The translations under genes and the position numbers were made by a program. The notes under the pieces were generated by a model. It was not told the origin of the DNA, did not search any database, and worked only from the letters and a program-made list of their open reading frames with translations. This document shows, piece by piece, positions 34,616 through 43,935 of a stretch of 64,000 bases of DNA (positions within the stretch are counted from its first letter, which is position 1; each line of letters begins with the position of its first letter). The DNA comes from Armatimonadota bacterium (lineage in GTDB: Bacteria; Armatimonadota; Fimbriimonadia; Fimbriimonadales; Fimbriimonadaceae), in contig JAEVZK010000011.1 of the NCBI GenBank assembly GCA_023392285.1, forward strand, positions 4,419 to 68,418, read 5' to 3'.

Positions 34616-37303
34616 ATGGCAAGAAAACTAGTTATCGTCGAATCACCTGCAAAAGCTAAAACCATCGGCGGCATGCTCGGAAGTGATTACGACGTGCAAG
34701 CAAGTATTGGCCACATTCGTGACCTTCCCCAGAACGCCAAAGATTTCCCTCCCGACCGAGCGGAGGACCGCAAGAAGTGGTGGGCCGATTACGCGGTGGA
34801 CGTCGATAATGGTTTCGATCCAATCTATGTGGTTCCCAAGGAAAAGGCAGCTCAAGTCAAAAAACTCCGCGAGGCAATGAAAGGCAAGGAGGAGTTGGTG
34901 CTCGCCACTGACGAAGATCGCGAAGGAGAATCCATTTCGTGGCACCTCCTGCAAGTGTTGAAACCTTCAAAGAGCGTGGCCGTCAAAAGAATCGCTTTCC
35001 ATGAAATCACGAAGGAGGCGATCAACCACGCGCTTCAAAATCCGCGCCAAATCGACGAGAAACTCGTCGACGCACAGGAAACTCGTCGGATCCTTGATCG
35101 ACTTTACGGATACACGCTTTCCCCAGTGCTCTGGTCGCGTGTTACGAAGAATCTGAGTGCGGGCCGAGTGCAGAGCCCAACCGTCAAGCTCATTGTCGAG
35201 CGAGAGATTCAGCGACGCAACTTCAGGTCAGCCGGCTACTGGGATTTGAAGGCGGAACTCGAATCTGACGGCATCAAATTCCCCGCCGACTTAAAGCTCA
35301 TCGATGGCAGACGAATCGCCAATGGATCGGATTTTGACGATTCGACGGGACAACTCAAGCAGGGAAGACAGCAAACGCTCCTTCTCACGCAAGAGAGGAC
35401 GGGCGAACTTGCACTAGCCTGTCGGTCTGCTAAGCCTTGGACGGTTGTGTCGGTCACTACGAATGAAGCGCAGGAGAAGCCCTCGGCACCGTTCATGACG
35501 ACAACTCTCCAGCAGGATGCCAATCGAAAGTTCGGCTTCAGCGCTGATCGCACGATGCGAATCGCCCAAACTCTTTATGAAGGCGTCGACATCGGCGGTC
35601 AACAGGTTGGACTTATCACCTATATGAGAACCGACTCGTTGACGTTGTCGAGCCAGGCAATCTCGAATATTCGGGACCACATCAACCGGGAATACAAGGA
35701 TTGCTTGCCTGAAAAGCCTGTGCATTACGCCAACAAGGTTCGGAACGCACAGGAAGCGCACGAAGCGATTCGCCCGACAGACGTCGCCCGACGACCAACA
35801 GACATCGCGCGCTATCTCAATGAAGACCAGCGAAAGATTTACGAGCTTATTTGGAAGCGAACCGTCGCCTGCCAGATGAAACCAGCTCGAGTTTTGAAGA
35901 CTGAGGCAGAAATTGAGGTGAAGGCGGGTTCGGAAGTGCTCACGTTCAGAACCTCTGGCAAGCAGATTCTCTTCGATGGGTATCGACGGGTTTACATGGA
36001 GGGGCAGGATGAAGATGCCGAGAAAGAAGGCGAACGCCGCCTCCCGGACTTGTCGAAAGGCAAAGTCGTCGATCTATTCAAAGTGGACGCAGCCGGCCAC
36101 GAGACAAAACCACCGGCTCGATATACCGATGCAACCCTGATCAAGAAGCTGGAAGAGCTTGGAATTGGCCGCCCCTCGACCTACGCCTCGATCATCGCAG
36201 TAATCGTCGACCGAGGCTACGTCCGCAAAGCCGGCAAGCAACTCGTACCGACTTTCAAAGCCTTCCTCGCAATCGATGTGCTTGACAACTCGTTCAAGGA
36301 ATTCGTCGACTTCGGGTTTACGGCACGATTAGAAGGTGCCCTGGATGAGATATCGGAGGGGGACTGCGATCCGAAGAAGTATCTCAATGACTTCTTTCTT
36401 GGGAAAGATCAGTCATCGGGCTTGAAAAACCTCGTTGACGCGAGGAAGAAAGATATTCCCTATCCTAATTTTTTGGTCGGCAACCATCCAGACACGGGTG
36501 AACCGATTATCGTTCGCAACGGCAAAGATGGGAGTCCTTTTCTACAAGTTGGCTCCGAAGAGAACAAGCGATATGCCAATGTCCCCGAAGACCTTGCCCC
36601 TGCCGAGTTAACCGTCGAAAAGGCGATCGAGCTATTGGATCAGAGGCACGCTCCCGCTGCTGAGGCTGGGATTGATCCAGTTACGGGCCGCAAGTTGCTA
36701 ATCAAGCAACGCGGAAGCTATTACCTTCAAGTCGAACAGACCCCGGAGGAAATAGAGAGGAAAGAGAAGCCGCGGTTCATTTCGTTGCCGCCGGGAGCCG
36801 ATCCCTACCAGTTGCCGCAAGAAGACTTGGACATACTCGCCACCCTTCCGAAGGTGATCGGAATCAACCCTGAGAGCGGAGATGAAATCACGTTCCGAAT
36901 CGGCAAGTATGGCCCCTACGTTCAATCTGGCTCAGAAATACGAAATATTGAAGACTGGAAGACGGGCGCAAAGCTGACCCTGGACGAGGCGCTGGAAGTC
37001 TTAAAGCAGCCAAAAAGCGCCAGAACTCGAGCGGCAGCTGCTGGGCCCATCCAGGAATTTGGAACGTTGGATGGCGCGGCGGGACCGGTCCGTGTGCTTG
37101 CTGGCAGATTCGGACCCTATGTGACGGACGGCACGACGAACGCAACTCTGCCCAAAGGTAAAGATCCGGCCACCATCACTGCTGAAGAGGCGGCAGATCT
37201 TCTTCAAAAGAAGCGAGAAGCGGGCCCGTCACCCAAATTCGCTCGACGCAAATCAACAAGCAAGAAGGCGACAACGAAGAAGAATTCGACGAAGAAAAAA
37301 TAA
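34616..37303 (+). CDS. topA: DNA topoisomerase I
   Basis: Type IA topoisomerase relaxing negative supercoils. 895 residues. TOPRIM domain with Glu9 (VIVESPAKAKTI) and DEDREGE (~100-106), and catalytic Tyr336 in GLITYMRTDS. The C-terminal third has repeated topoisomerase C-terminal modules without zinc fingers (the repeated YGPYVQSG / FGPYVTDG and LDEALEVLKQPK / ITAEEAADLLQKK patterns) and ends in a Lys-rich tail (~875-895), as in actinobacterial and cyanobacterial-type enzymes. Followed by a GNAT gene overlapping by one base (TAATG). Confidence 0.96.
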   Translation: MARKLVIVESPAKAKTIGGMLGSDYDVQASIGHIRDLPQNAKDFPPDRAEDRKKWWADYAVDVDNGFDPIYVVPKEKAAQVKKLREAMKGKEELVLATDEDREGESISWHLLQVLKPSKSVAVKRIAFHEITKEAINHALQNPRQIDEKLVDAQETRRILDRLYGYTLSPVLWSRVTKNLSAGRVQSPTVKLIVEREIQRRNFRSAGYWDLKAELESDGIKFPADLKLIDGRRIANGSDFDDSTGQLKQGRQQTLLLTQERTGELALACRSAKPWTVVSVTTNEAQEKPSAPFMTTTLQQDANRKFGFSADRTMRIAQTLYEGVDIGGQQVGLITYMRTDSLTLSSQAISNIRDHINREYKDCLPEKPVHYANKVRNAQEAHEAIRPTDVARRPTDIARYLNEDQRKIYELIWKRTVACQMKPARVLKTEAEIEVKAGSEVLTFRTSGKQILFDGYRRVYMEGQDEDAEKEGERRLPDLSKGKVVDLFKVDAAGHETKPPARYTDATLIKKLEELGIGRPSTYASIIAVIVDRGYVRKAGKQLVPTFKAFLAIDVLDNSFKEFVDFGFTARLEGALDEISEGDCDPKKYLNDFFLGKDQSSGLKNLVDARKKDIPYPNFLVGNHPDTGEPIIVRNGKDGSPFLQVGSEENKRYANVPEDLAPAELTVEKAIELLDQRHAPAAEAGIDPVTGRKLLIKQRGSYYLQVEQTPEEIERKEKPRFISLPPGADPYQLPQEDLDILATLPKVIGINPESGDEITFRIGKYGPYVQSGSEIRNIEDWKTGAKLTLDEALEVLKQPKSARTRAAAAGPIQEFGTLDGAAGPVRVLAGRFGPYVTDGTTNATLPKGKDPATITAEEAADLLQKKREAGPSPKFARRKSTSKKATTKKNSTKKK

Positions 37304-37731
37304 TGGAACTCAAATTTGTCCAGCACAACTCACCCGACTACAAGAAGGCGGTTAACTGCCGACACGAGGTGTTGCGAGAACCACTGAATCTGGCCTTTAG
37401 CCAAGAAGAGTTAGCTGCCGAATCCGATCAAAAACATCTCGTCGCAATTGATGGAGATGCTGTCCTTGGATGTGCCTCGCTGGCTCCTATGGATGATGGT
37501 CAGCTTAAGATGCGTCAGGTGGCCGTCCAGCCTCAACTTCAAGGCTGGGGAATTGGCTCTTCCCTGGTGAAATATGCCGAAGATTGGGCTCGTCACTCAG
37601 GCTTTCGGAAGATGATCCTACACGCTCGCGACCGTTCTATGCCGTTCTATGAAAAGCTGGGCTACAAAGCCGTGGGCGAGGGATTTACCGAGATCGGAAT
37701 CCCCCACCACAAAATGGTCAAAGATCTGTAA
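37303..37731 (+). CDS. GNAT family N-acetyltransferase
   Basis: A 142-residue acetyltransferase. MRQVAVQPQLQGWGIGSSLVKYAE (~65-90) is the acetyl-CoA-binding motif A (Q/RxxGxG/A as QGWGIG), followed by the ARDRSMPFYEKLGYKAVG motif B. The substrate is unknown. Its start overlaps the topA stop and its last 14 bases overlap the convergent ppa gene. Confidence 0.9.
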   Translation: MELKFVQHNSPDYKKAVNCRHEVLREPLNLAFSQEELAAESDQKHLVAIDGDAVLGCASLAPMDDGQLKMRQVAVQPQLQGWGIGSSLVKYAEDWARHSGFRKMILHARDRSMPFYEKLGYKAVGEGFTEIGIPHHKMVKDL

Positions 37732-38236
37732 GATCGGTTCGATATTTGCTGATGAGCCGTAGGGCGACTTCGGCATCGTGCCATCCAACGACATCGACGT
37801 CCTTTTCTTCCAAGGTCTTATAGACTTCGAAAAAGTGCATCACCTCTTTGAGCGTGTGAGGATTCACTTGCGTGAGAGACTCGCGATACCCATATCGAGG
37901 ATCTTTGGCAGCCACGCACATGATCTTCTCATCCGGACCCTTTTCGTCTCGCATTTCGAGAACTCCGATCGGTTTGGCCTCGATAATACAGCCGGGGAAC
38001 GTTGGGTGAGACAGAAGGACGAGAACATCGATTGGGTCATCGTCCAAATAATGCGTTTCGGGAATATAGCCGTAATCGAAAGGATAGAAAAGCGGGGAAT
38101 ACAGCACCCGATCAAGCCGCAACATGCCGCTGACTTTGTCTAGCTCATATTTGTTCGTCGAGCCGCGGGGAATTTCAATGATGGCGTTGACGACGTTTGG
38201 AGCGTCTGCTCCGATTTTCACGTTTAGTAAGGACAT
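37718..38236 (-). CDS. ppa: Inorganic pyrophosphatase (family I, soluble)
   Basis: Cytosolic Mg2+-dependent enzyme that hydrolyses pyrophosphate, pulling biosynthetic reactions forward. 172 residues: EIPRGSTNKYELDK (~21), YPFDYGYIPET (~51) and the signature DDDPIDVLVL (~65) with the catalytic Asp residues; KDPRY (~111) and K-rich positions are in place. This soluble enzyme coexists with the membrane pyrophosphatase at 4454-7786. Downstream end overlaps the GNAT gene. Confidence 0.95.
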   Translation of the reverse strand: MSLLNVKIGADAPNVVNAIIEIPRGSTNKYELDKVSGMLRLDRVLYSPLFYPFDYGYIPETHYLDDDPIDVLVLLSHPTFPGCIIEAKPIGVLEMRDEKGPDEKIMCVAAKDPRYGYRESLTQVNPHTLKEVMHFFEVYKTLEEKDVDVVGWHDAEVALRLISKYRTDLTDL

Positions 38237-38281
38237 TCAATCCTATTGTGGTCCGCTGCCCAACTCGAAATAGGTGCCAAA

Positions 38282-38312
38282 CAAAAAAGACCTGCCAAGT
38301 TGGCAAGTCTTT
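38282..38312 (-). terminator. Rho-independent terminator of trxA
   Basis: A 13-bp stem AAAGACCTGCCAA/TTGGCAAGTCTTT (38286-38298 with 38300-38312, with one C-A mismatch), followed on the minus strand by TTTTTTGTTTG. Lies 18 bases after the trxA stop and upstream of ppa. Confidence 0.85.
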
Positions 38313-38330
38313 CTCGCACTTTAAACCAGA

Positions 38331-38654
38331 TCAGAGCGCGCGGTCGATCAGCGCGGCAATCTGAGCTTTAGGTGCCGCACCTATGAGCTTTTCCACGACC
38401 TTGCCGTCCTTAAAAACGAACAGCGCGGGAATGCTCATCACACCGTACTTCGAGGCCAGTTCACCTTCGGTGTCGACGTCTACCTTGTAGACCTTGGCCT
38501 TCCCCGTGTATTCCTGTGCAATCTGCTCGACCGACGGCCCGATCGCCTTGCATGGCCCACACCATTCGGCCCAGAAGTCAACGAGAACTGGGACGTCTGA
38601 ATTGAGAACTTGACTGTCGAAATCGCTACCCTTTACTGCTAAATTATCCGCCAT
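38331..38654 (-). CDS. trxA: Thioredoxin
   Basis: A 107-residue thioredoxin with the redox centre WCGPCK (Cys32, Cys35), the buried Asp in VLVDFWA and the cis-Pro loop SIPALFVF. Cytosolic dithiol reductant. Monocistronic, with its own terminator. On the minus strand TAGGTT ends seven bases before the ATG and there is no ribosome binding site; a TATAGT lies ~30 bases upstream as an alternative -10 box. Confidence 0.97.
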   Translation of the reverse strand: MADNLAVKGSDFDSQVLNSDVPVLVDFWAEWCGPCKAIGPSVEQIAQEYTGKAKVYKVDVDTEGELASKYGVMSIPALFVFKDGKVVEKLIGAAPKAQIAALIDRAL

Positions 38655-38803
38655 GTTTAGAAACCTATCTTTGCTGAGTCTAACTATACTTCACGCATTT
38701 CAAGCGATTTCGTCTCAGGTAGGAGAACGGTGTGACGTTTGGAGCGATGGCCAGCGTCAATATATGTAGGAAGATTTTACGGCTTTTCAGGAGGACGATC
38801 AAT

Positions 38804-39646
38804 TTGAACAAAAATTTATTAGCACTCGGAATCGGAGCATTCGCATTTCTGGCTCTGTCACCAAGCGGCAGTGCCCAGCGATCTGCGCCCGCCAAACCGA
38901 AGGTGACTTCAAGCAATGCGGAAACGGGCTTGGCGGGTATCAAGCTTTTCGACAGCGGCACGCGCGTCGTAGCTCTATTTGGATCTCCAACCAGCGTTGA
39001 GGCTGTATCGGTGAACAGCCAATCGGCGGGACCTGGCGGTGGTGCTGCGGGTGGCGCAGGTGGACGAGGTCTGCCGGGTGCTCCCGGGTCACCTCGTGGA
39101 GGCGGAAACGGTGGCGGGCCGGGCGCGGCCGCTCCGACGAGCAGCTTTACCGGCCCAGGCGCTTTCAGTTTCGGCGATGATGTTTTGAATCGCCAAACGG
39201 CCGCAGGTGTCTCAAGCATGAAGCCGGGTGGAACTCCTGGCGCGCCTCCTGCTGCCGGTGGCGGAGTCGGCGCATCTCCACGTGGAGGTGGTGCAAGCAT
39301 GGGCGGAGGCAATACCGCTACAGCCGAGACGGTTTACACTCGCTGGGTCTACAACCGACAAGGCGTCAAGTATGGCTTCATCCTTGACAAGTACAACCGG
39401 GTGGTTCAGTGCGAGGCAATCGGCCTGACGAGCGGCAAGGCGAAGACTCGCCGAGGCATCACGTTTGGATCCAGCTTCGCTTCAATTATCAAAAAATACG
39501 GTGCTCCGGACGGCTATGAAGTCGGCGGAAATACAATCATCGTTCGATACTTGAACAAAGCGAAGTGCGCTTTCCAGTTGAGCAGACTTGCGGACAATAA
39601 GCCTCATGTCGTCACCGGAATCGTTGTCGCTGCTGGCAAACGGTAA
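38804..39646 (+). CDS. Secreted Gly/Pro/Ala-rich protein of unknown function
   Basis: The start is TTG at 38804, chosen because AGGAGG (38789-38794) lies 9 bases upstream and a signal peptide begins there (NKNLLALGIGAFAFLALSPSGSAQ). The 280-residue product has a short N-terminal domain (GIKLFDSGTRVVALFGSPTSVEAV), a low-complexity Gly/Ala/Pro-rich centre (about residues 75-175) and a folded C-terminal domain (~180-280) with VYTRWVYNRQGVKYGFILDK, ITFGSSFASIIKKYGAPDGY and a two-strand end. The C-terminal part resembles domains that compare variables between cycles of a trait, but no family is recognised. It lies 9 bases before dnaG. Confidence 0.7.
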   Translation: MNKNLLALGIGAFAFLALSPSGSAQRSAPAKPKVTSSNAETGLAGIKLFDSGTRVVALFGSPTSVEAVSVNSQSAGPGGGAAGGAGGRGLPGAPGSPRGGGNGGGPGAAAPTSSFTGPGAFSFGDDVLNRQTAAGVSSMKPGGTPGAPPAAGGGVGASPRGGGASMGGGNTATAETVYTRWVYNRQGVKYGFILDKYNRVVQCEAIGLTSGKAKTRRGITFGSSFASIIKKYGAPDGYEVGGNTIIVRYLNKAKCAFQLSRLADNKPHVVTGIVVAAGKR

Positions 39647-39655
39647 TCTGCTGAT

Positions 39656-41398
39656 GTGTCCGACGAGAGAGACGAAATCCGGAGACGGATTAGCATCCGA
39701 GACCTCGTCGGCGAGACTGTTCTTCTAAAGAAAGCCGGAAAAAATTGGAAGGGTCTTTGTCCGTTTCATTCGGACAAAAACCCTTCCTTTGTTGTTGATG
39801 AGACCTTCGGATCCTACAAGTGCTGGGCTTGCGGGGAGCATGGAGACATTTTCACCTGGGTGATGAAAACCCGCCATGTCGAGTTCGTAGAGGCTTTGAG
39901 AATCCTCGCCGACAGAGCGGGAGTCGATCTCAGCCGTCAGCCGCAGGGGCCCTCAAAGTCAGAACGAGCTTCTTGGGCAGACGCAATGTCCGAAGCGCTC
40001 CAATTCTTCCGCGAAGCATTGGCCAAGAGTGAGGCCGCTCTCGGCTATTGTGCCAAGCGTGGCTTAGACGAGGAAACCGTTCGTCAGTGGGAACTCGGCT
40101 ACGCGCCAGACGTCGGCGATGTGCTCGCGGCGACCCTCAAACGCAAAGGGCATAACTTGAGCTTATGCCGAGAATTGTTCCTGGTGGATGAAGATACGAG
40201 GGGCGGGTACTACGACAAGTTTCGAGGTCGGTTAATGTTTCCTATTCGTGACGAAGCGGCCAATCTGGTCGCCTTCGGTGGGCGGCTTCTCGGCGAAGGG
40301 CACCCTAAATACATCAACAGCAGCGACACGCCACTGTATAAAAAATCGCGTGTGCTGTATGGAATGCATGTGGCGAAGGAGGCGATGGCCGCCAAGTCGC
40401 GCGGCGTCTTGGTAGAAGGCTACTTGGATGTCATCGCCTGCCATCAAGCCGGCCTCACCGAGACCGTTGCATCACTCGGTACGGCGCTCGCCGAAGATCA
40501 CGCAAAGCTGCTCAAGCGTTGGTGCGATAAGGTGACTATTTTTTACGATAGCGACGCAGCGGGCCAGAAGGCGGCTGCGCGAGCCGTCGAAATTTTGCAA
40601 GCCGAAAAGCTCAGAACCACCATCGCCCTCATGCCCGAGGGTGAAGATCCCGACACGCTCCTCAAGTCGGCGGGGCCAGCCGCGGTCCAATCCGCGGTAA
40701 ACAAGGGTCTGAAGCCTACTGAGTTCAAACTCGAGAAGCTCCAGAAGTCACTCAAGCCGGAGGATGATGAGTTCTGGCCCGCGCTGGTCGAGATTTTGTC
40801 TGAGGAAAGGAATGAACTCCTGCTCGACAAATACATCGTGAATTTTGCCTCACAATATCCAGGGGCGACCGATCAGCTTTCGACCCAAACGGCCCTTCGT
40901 AAGCAGGTCTATGCGCTCCGCCGCAGGAGGCGTTCGGCAACTTCGGATGAACCTCCGCCACGAGCCCTGCACCCATTCAAGTCCCTTCAAAAGCTCCACT
41001 CCGCCGAGATTGCCATTTTTCGCGCGGTGCTCGACAAGCATCTTCGGAAACTCGCATGGTCGGCTGTCTCCGAACCGGATATCTTTTTGACGGTAGAAGG
41101 GAAGGCGGTGGCAAGTGGATTGTGCAGCAGCTTCGCCTCAGTCCCTGAAGGGCATCCGTCCACATGGATCAACGATCTGGAACCGGAAGAGATCCGAGAA
41201 ACCTTTATGGTTGCGCAGTATGATCCGCGGGTTGAAATCCTCTCTCAAGAATTCGTGGAGGACGCGATTCGACAGATGCGTGTCAAAGTCGAAAAACGAT
41301 CAATAAGAAAATTAGGGGCGGGTACAAAAAGCGACGAGAGTCTAAACGAGATACATCAACGTCTTCGTAAGTTGAAGGGGCAACACGAGAGTCCCTAG
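39656..41398 (+). CDS. dnaG: DNA primase
   Basis: Synthesises RNA primers for replication. 580 residues: N-terminal CHC2 zinc finger (Cys35, His38, Cys56, Cys59), core with YCAKRGLDEETV and VAFGGRLL, TOPRIM domain VLVEGYLDVIA (~247) with IFYDSDAAGQKAA (~296), and a divergent C-terminal helicase-binding region. GTG start at 39656. Followed by rpoD, the conserved macromolecular-synthesis arrangement, here without rpsU. Confidence 0.97.
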   Translation: MSDERDEIRRRISIRDLVGETVLLKKAGKNWKGLCPFHSDKNPSFVVDETFGSYKCWACGEHGDIFTWVMKTRHVEFVEALRILADRAGVDLSRQPQGPSKSERASWADAMSEALQFFREALAKSEAALGYCAKRGLDEETVRQWELGYAPDVGDVLAATLKRKGHNLSLCRELFLVDEDTRGGYYDKFRGRLMFPIRDEAANLVAFGGRLLGEGHPKYINSSDTPLYKKSRVLYGMHVAKEAMAAKSRGVLVEGYLDVIACHQAGLTETVASLGTALAEDHAKLLKRWCDKVTIFYDSDAAGQKAAARAVEILQAEKLRTTIALMPEGEDPDTLLKSAGPAAVQSAVNKGLKPTEFKLEKLQKSLKPEDDEFWPALVEILSEERNELLLDKYIVNFASQYPGATDQLSTQTALRKQVYALRRRRRSATSDEPPPRALHPFKSLQKLHSAEIAIFRAVLDKHLRKLAWSAVSEPDIFLTVEGKAVASGLCSSFASVPEGHPSTWINDLEPEEIRETFMVAQYDPRVEILSQEFVEDAIRQMRVKVEKRSIRKLGAGTKSDESLNEIHQRLRKLKGQHESP

Positions 41399-41470
41399 TC
41401 GCAACTACCTGCGCATTTCTGCGCGTAATCTGACAAAGTCGCAACACGAGCCTGCTTTTTGGAAAACCTT

Positions 41471-41479
41471 TGTTATAGT
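41471..41479 (+). promoter_or_regulatory. rpoD promoter (extended -10)
   Basis: TG-T-TATAGT (41471-41479), extended -10 with a poor -35. Predicted start ~41486, about 90 bases before the rpoD ATG, so rpoD can be expressed apart from dnaG. Confidence 0.55.
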
Positions 41480-41575
41480 GAATGGCGCCAATCTCAACCG
41501 GATGAGGGCCCGGTAGAGGTTGGTCGTGAAGTTGCGAATCATTCACGTACGCGTAAAACGTCCTCACGGGAGAAT

Positions 41576-42568
41576 ATGGCGAATTCACTTGCAGTAGCGC
41601 TGAATCCGAGTGCCGCGCCTTGTGCAGCCACGATTTATTCAGTTGGGAACATTTCACCGGCTGACCAGGTCACCCTCGACCAAGCCGAAGCTTCTGCAGA
41701 TGTTGCGGAAGCGCAGCAGGTTCTTGAAGTCGAAGGCATTGCCTTGGATGACAGCGTCCGCATGTGGCTTAAGAGGATCGGCCGAATTCAACTTTTAACT
41801 GCCGAGCAAGAGGTTGTGCTCGCCAGACACGCGAAGACCGGATGTGCCTCCTGCAAGATGATGCTGATTGAGGCGAATCTTAGGCTGGTTGTTTCCATTG
41901 CCAAAAAGTTCACGAATCGTGGCTTGTCGATGCAGGATCTCATCCAAGAAGGGAACATGGGCCTGATCCGGGCGGTGGAGAAGTTCGACGCCGACCGAGG
42001 ATTTCGCTTCAGCACCTATGCGACCTGGTGGATTCGGCAGGCCATCTCAAGGGCAATCTCCGATCACGGTCGGACGATCCGAGTTCCTGTGCATACCCTT
42101 GAGGCAGTGAACCGGATGATGAAGGCCGCCAATGCGCTGCAGCAGCGACTTGGCCGCGAAGCCACGAGCCAAGAGTTGAGCATTGAACTGGGGATCTCGC
42201 AAGATCGCGTGCAAGACTTCCTCCGCGCGATTTCGGACCCCCTTTCGCTCGAAACCCCTGTGGGGGAAAGCGAGGATTCCTCCCTCAGCGAGTTCATCGT
42301 CGATCGATCGCAAGAAACTCCCGCAGATCAAGCACTACGATCTCTGATACGTCGGCGCATTTCGACGATTTTATCCACGTTGAGCGAACGTGAGCGCGAG
42401 GTGATCACCATCCGCTTTGGTTTGGAAGACGGCCAGCCGAGAACCCTCGAAGAAGTTGCCAAGATGTTTCAAGTCACTCGGGAGAGGATTCGGCAGATCG
42501 AGCAAAAGGCTCTAAAGAAGTTGAAGCACCCGGCTCGTGCGAAATGGTTGCAAGAACTTCTTGATTAA
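41576..42568 (+). CDS. rpoD: Primary RNA polymerase sigma factor (RpoD/SigA)
   Basis: A 330-residue group 1/2 sigma-70. Region 1.2 begins near residue 58 (DDSVRMWLKRIGRIQLLTAEQE), region 2 carries NLRLVVSIAKKF, DLIQEGNMGLIRAVEKFD and the -10-binding FSTYATWWIRQAI; region 3 RTIRVPVHTLEAVN; region 4 TLSEREREVITIRFGL and the -35 helix VTRERIRQIEQKALKKLKHP. Region 1.1 is absent. Position after dnaG supports the housekeeping role. ATG at 41576 with GGGAGA upstream; longer frames begin before the promoter. Confidence 0.94.
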   Translation: MANSLAVALNPSAAPCAATIYSVGNISPADQVTLDQAEASADVAEAQQVLEVEGIALDDSVRMWLKRIGRIQLLTAEQEVVLARHAKTGCASCKMMLIEANLRLVVSIAKKFTNRGLSMQDLIQEGNMGLIRAVEKFDADRGFRFSTYATWWIRQAISRAISDHGRTIRVPVHTLEAVNRMMKAANALQQRLGREATSQELSIELGISQDRVQDFLRAISDPLSLETPVGESEDSSLSEFIVDRSQETPADQALRSLIRRRISTILSTLSEREREVITIRFGLEDGQPRTLEEVAKMFQVTRERIRQIEQKALKKLKHPARAKWLQELLD

Positions 42569-42608
42569 TCTGTAAGTTTGGCCTGATTTGTGGAATGCCA
42601 TTATTGGC

Positions 42609-43934
42609 ATGTCAAACGAATTTAGCTGGAACAAGGTAATCGGAGATTCCGATAAGGAGTTGACGGATGGTTCGAGTGCGCTAAAGCCCGACCTCCAGTC
42701 GCAGGCGGAATCAATCCTCAAGAACTTCGAAGATCAGGATGATCCCCTGGGTCATTATCGACCCGCATTCGTCTCTCAAGACGTTCACCAAATTCAACTC
42801 GACAGTGGTCGCTTTAACCATGAAGTCGATGTGGTCGAAGTCACTCAACTTGAAGCGGATGCCCAATCGGTAGCCAACGCCCACATTGACGACATTCTGC
42901 GTGTCGCCATCGAGAGGAAAGCGAGCGACATTCACATCACGGTCGGATTACCTCCGATGGTTCGTCTGGACGGTGAGCTTGCTCCGCTGCCGTTTACGGT
43001 TGTGACCGAGCAGGTTTCCCGCCGACTGATCTACGAAACGTTTACCGAAGAGCAACTGCAAAAGTTTGAGCAGACGCATGAGCTTGACTTTGCCTACAGC
43101 GTGAAAGGATTGGCTCGCTTCCGTTTCAACGCCTATGTTCAGCGTGGTTCGGTCACCGGAGCACTCCGTGTGATCCCAACTAAGATCCCGTCGTTTCAGT
43201 CTCTGGGCTTGCCGCCGGTCATTCGCGACATGTCGAAGCGAGTCAGCGGACTCGTGCTCGTCACTGGACCTACCGGTTCCGGTAAATCGACGACGATCGC
43301 GACGATGATCGACGATATCAATGAGAACCGCACTTCGCACATTCTCACCATCGAAGATCCGATCGAATATCTGCACACCCATAAAAAGTGCATGGTGAAC
43401 CAGCGCGAATTACACGCTGACACCTATTCGTTCCACAATGCTTTGAGAGCAGTTCTTCGCGAAGATCCTGACATCATCCTGGTGGGTGAACTTCGCGACC
43501 TCGAAACGATCGAAGCTGCGCTCACCCTTGCAGAAACCGGACACCTCGTCTTCGGAACGCTTCACACGAGGAATGCCCCGGCGACGATCGACCGAATTGT
43601 CGACGTCTTCCCAAGCGATCAGCAAGATCAAATTCGCGTTCTGCTCGGCAATACCCTGGAAGGGATCGTGTCTCAGCAACTACTGCCAAAGCTGGGCGGT
43701 GGCCGCTGTGCTGCCATCGAAATCATGCTCGGTACTCCGGCGGTAAAAAACCTGATTCGTGAAGGAAAGACGCACCAAATGTACAGTGTCATCGAAACCG
43801 GAGCGAGCCTGGGGATGCAGACGATGGACGCATCGTTGGCGACCCACTTCCGCAATGGCTTCTGCTCGTACGAGGAATGCCTGATGCGATCGGTGGATAA
43901 GGAGACCTTCAGCCGACTCGCTAAAGGCGGTTAG
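42609..43934 (+). CDS. pilT: Type IV pilus retraction ATPase PilT
   Basis: Hexameric ATPase that depolymerises type IV pili (twitching motility, DNA uptake). 441 residues. The PilT core starts near residue 93 (IDDILRVAIERKASDIHITVGLPP), with Walker A GPTGSGKST (~220), Asp box, Walker B-like ILVGELRDLETI (~285) and the His box GHLVFGTLHT; AVKNLIREGKTHQM (~382) is the PilT C-terminal motif. About 90 residues at the N-terminus are extra compared with classical PilT (~345 residues) and look acidic and unstructured. ATG at 42609; a GTG at 42588 would add 7 residues. No other pilus genes nearby. Confidence 0.92.
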   Translation: MSNEFSWNKVIGDSDKELTDGSSALKPDLQSQAESILKNFEDQDDPLGHYRPAFVSQDVHQIQLDSGRFNHEVDVVEVTQLEADAQSVANAHIDDILRVAIERKASDIHITVGLPPMVRLDGELAPLPFTVVTEQVSRRLIYETFTEEQLQKFEQTHELDFAYSVKGLARFRFNAYVQRGSVTGALRVIPTKIPSFQSLGLPPVIRDMSKRVSGLVLVTGPTGSGKSTTIATMIDDINENRTSHILTIEDPIEYLHTHKKCMVNQRELHADTYSFHNALRAVLREDPDIILVGELRDLETIEAALTLAETGHLVFGTLHTRNAPATIDRIVDVFPSDQQDQIRVLLGNTLEGIVSQQLLPKLGGGRCAAIEIMLGTPAVKNLIREGKTHQMYSVIETGASLGMQTMDASLATHFRNGFCSYEECLMRSVDKETFSRLAKGG

Positions 43935-43935
43935 G

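Noticed and set aside
38680..39312. 210-codon open frame on the minus strand, Pro/Ala/Gly-rich
   Set aside because: It is the antisense shadow of the glycine-rich segment of the secreted protein; it has no signal, domain or ribosome binding site and its open length follows from GC-rich composition.
41459..41575. N-terminal extension of rpoD
   Set aside because: It begins upstream of the predicted extended -10 promoter and has no sigma-factor similarity.
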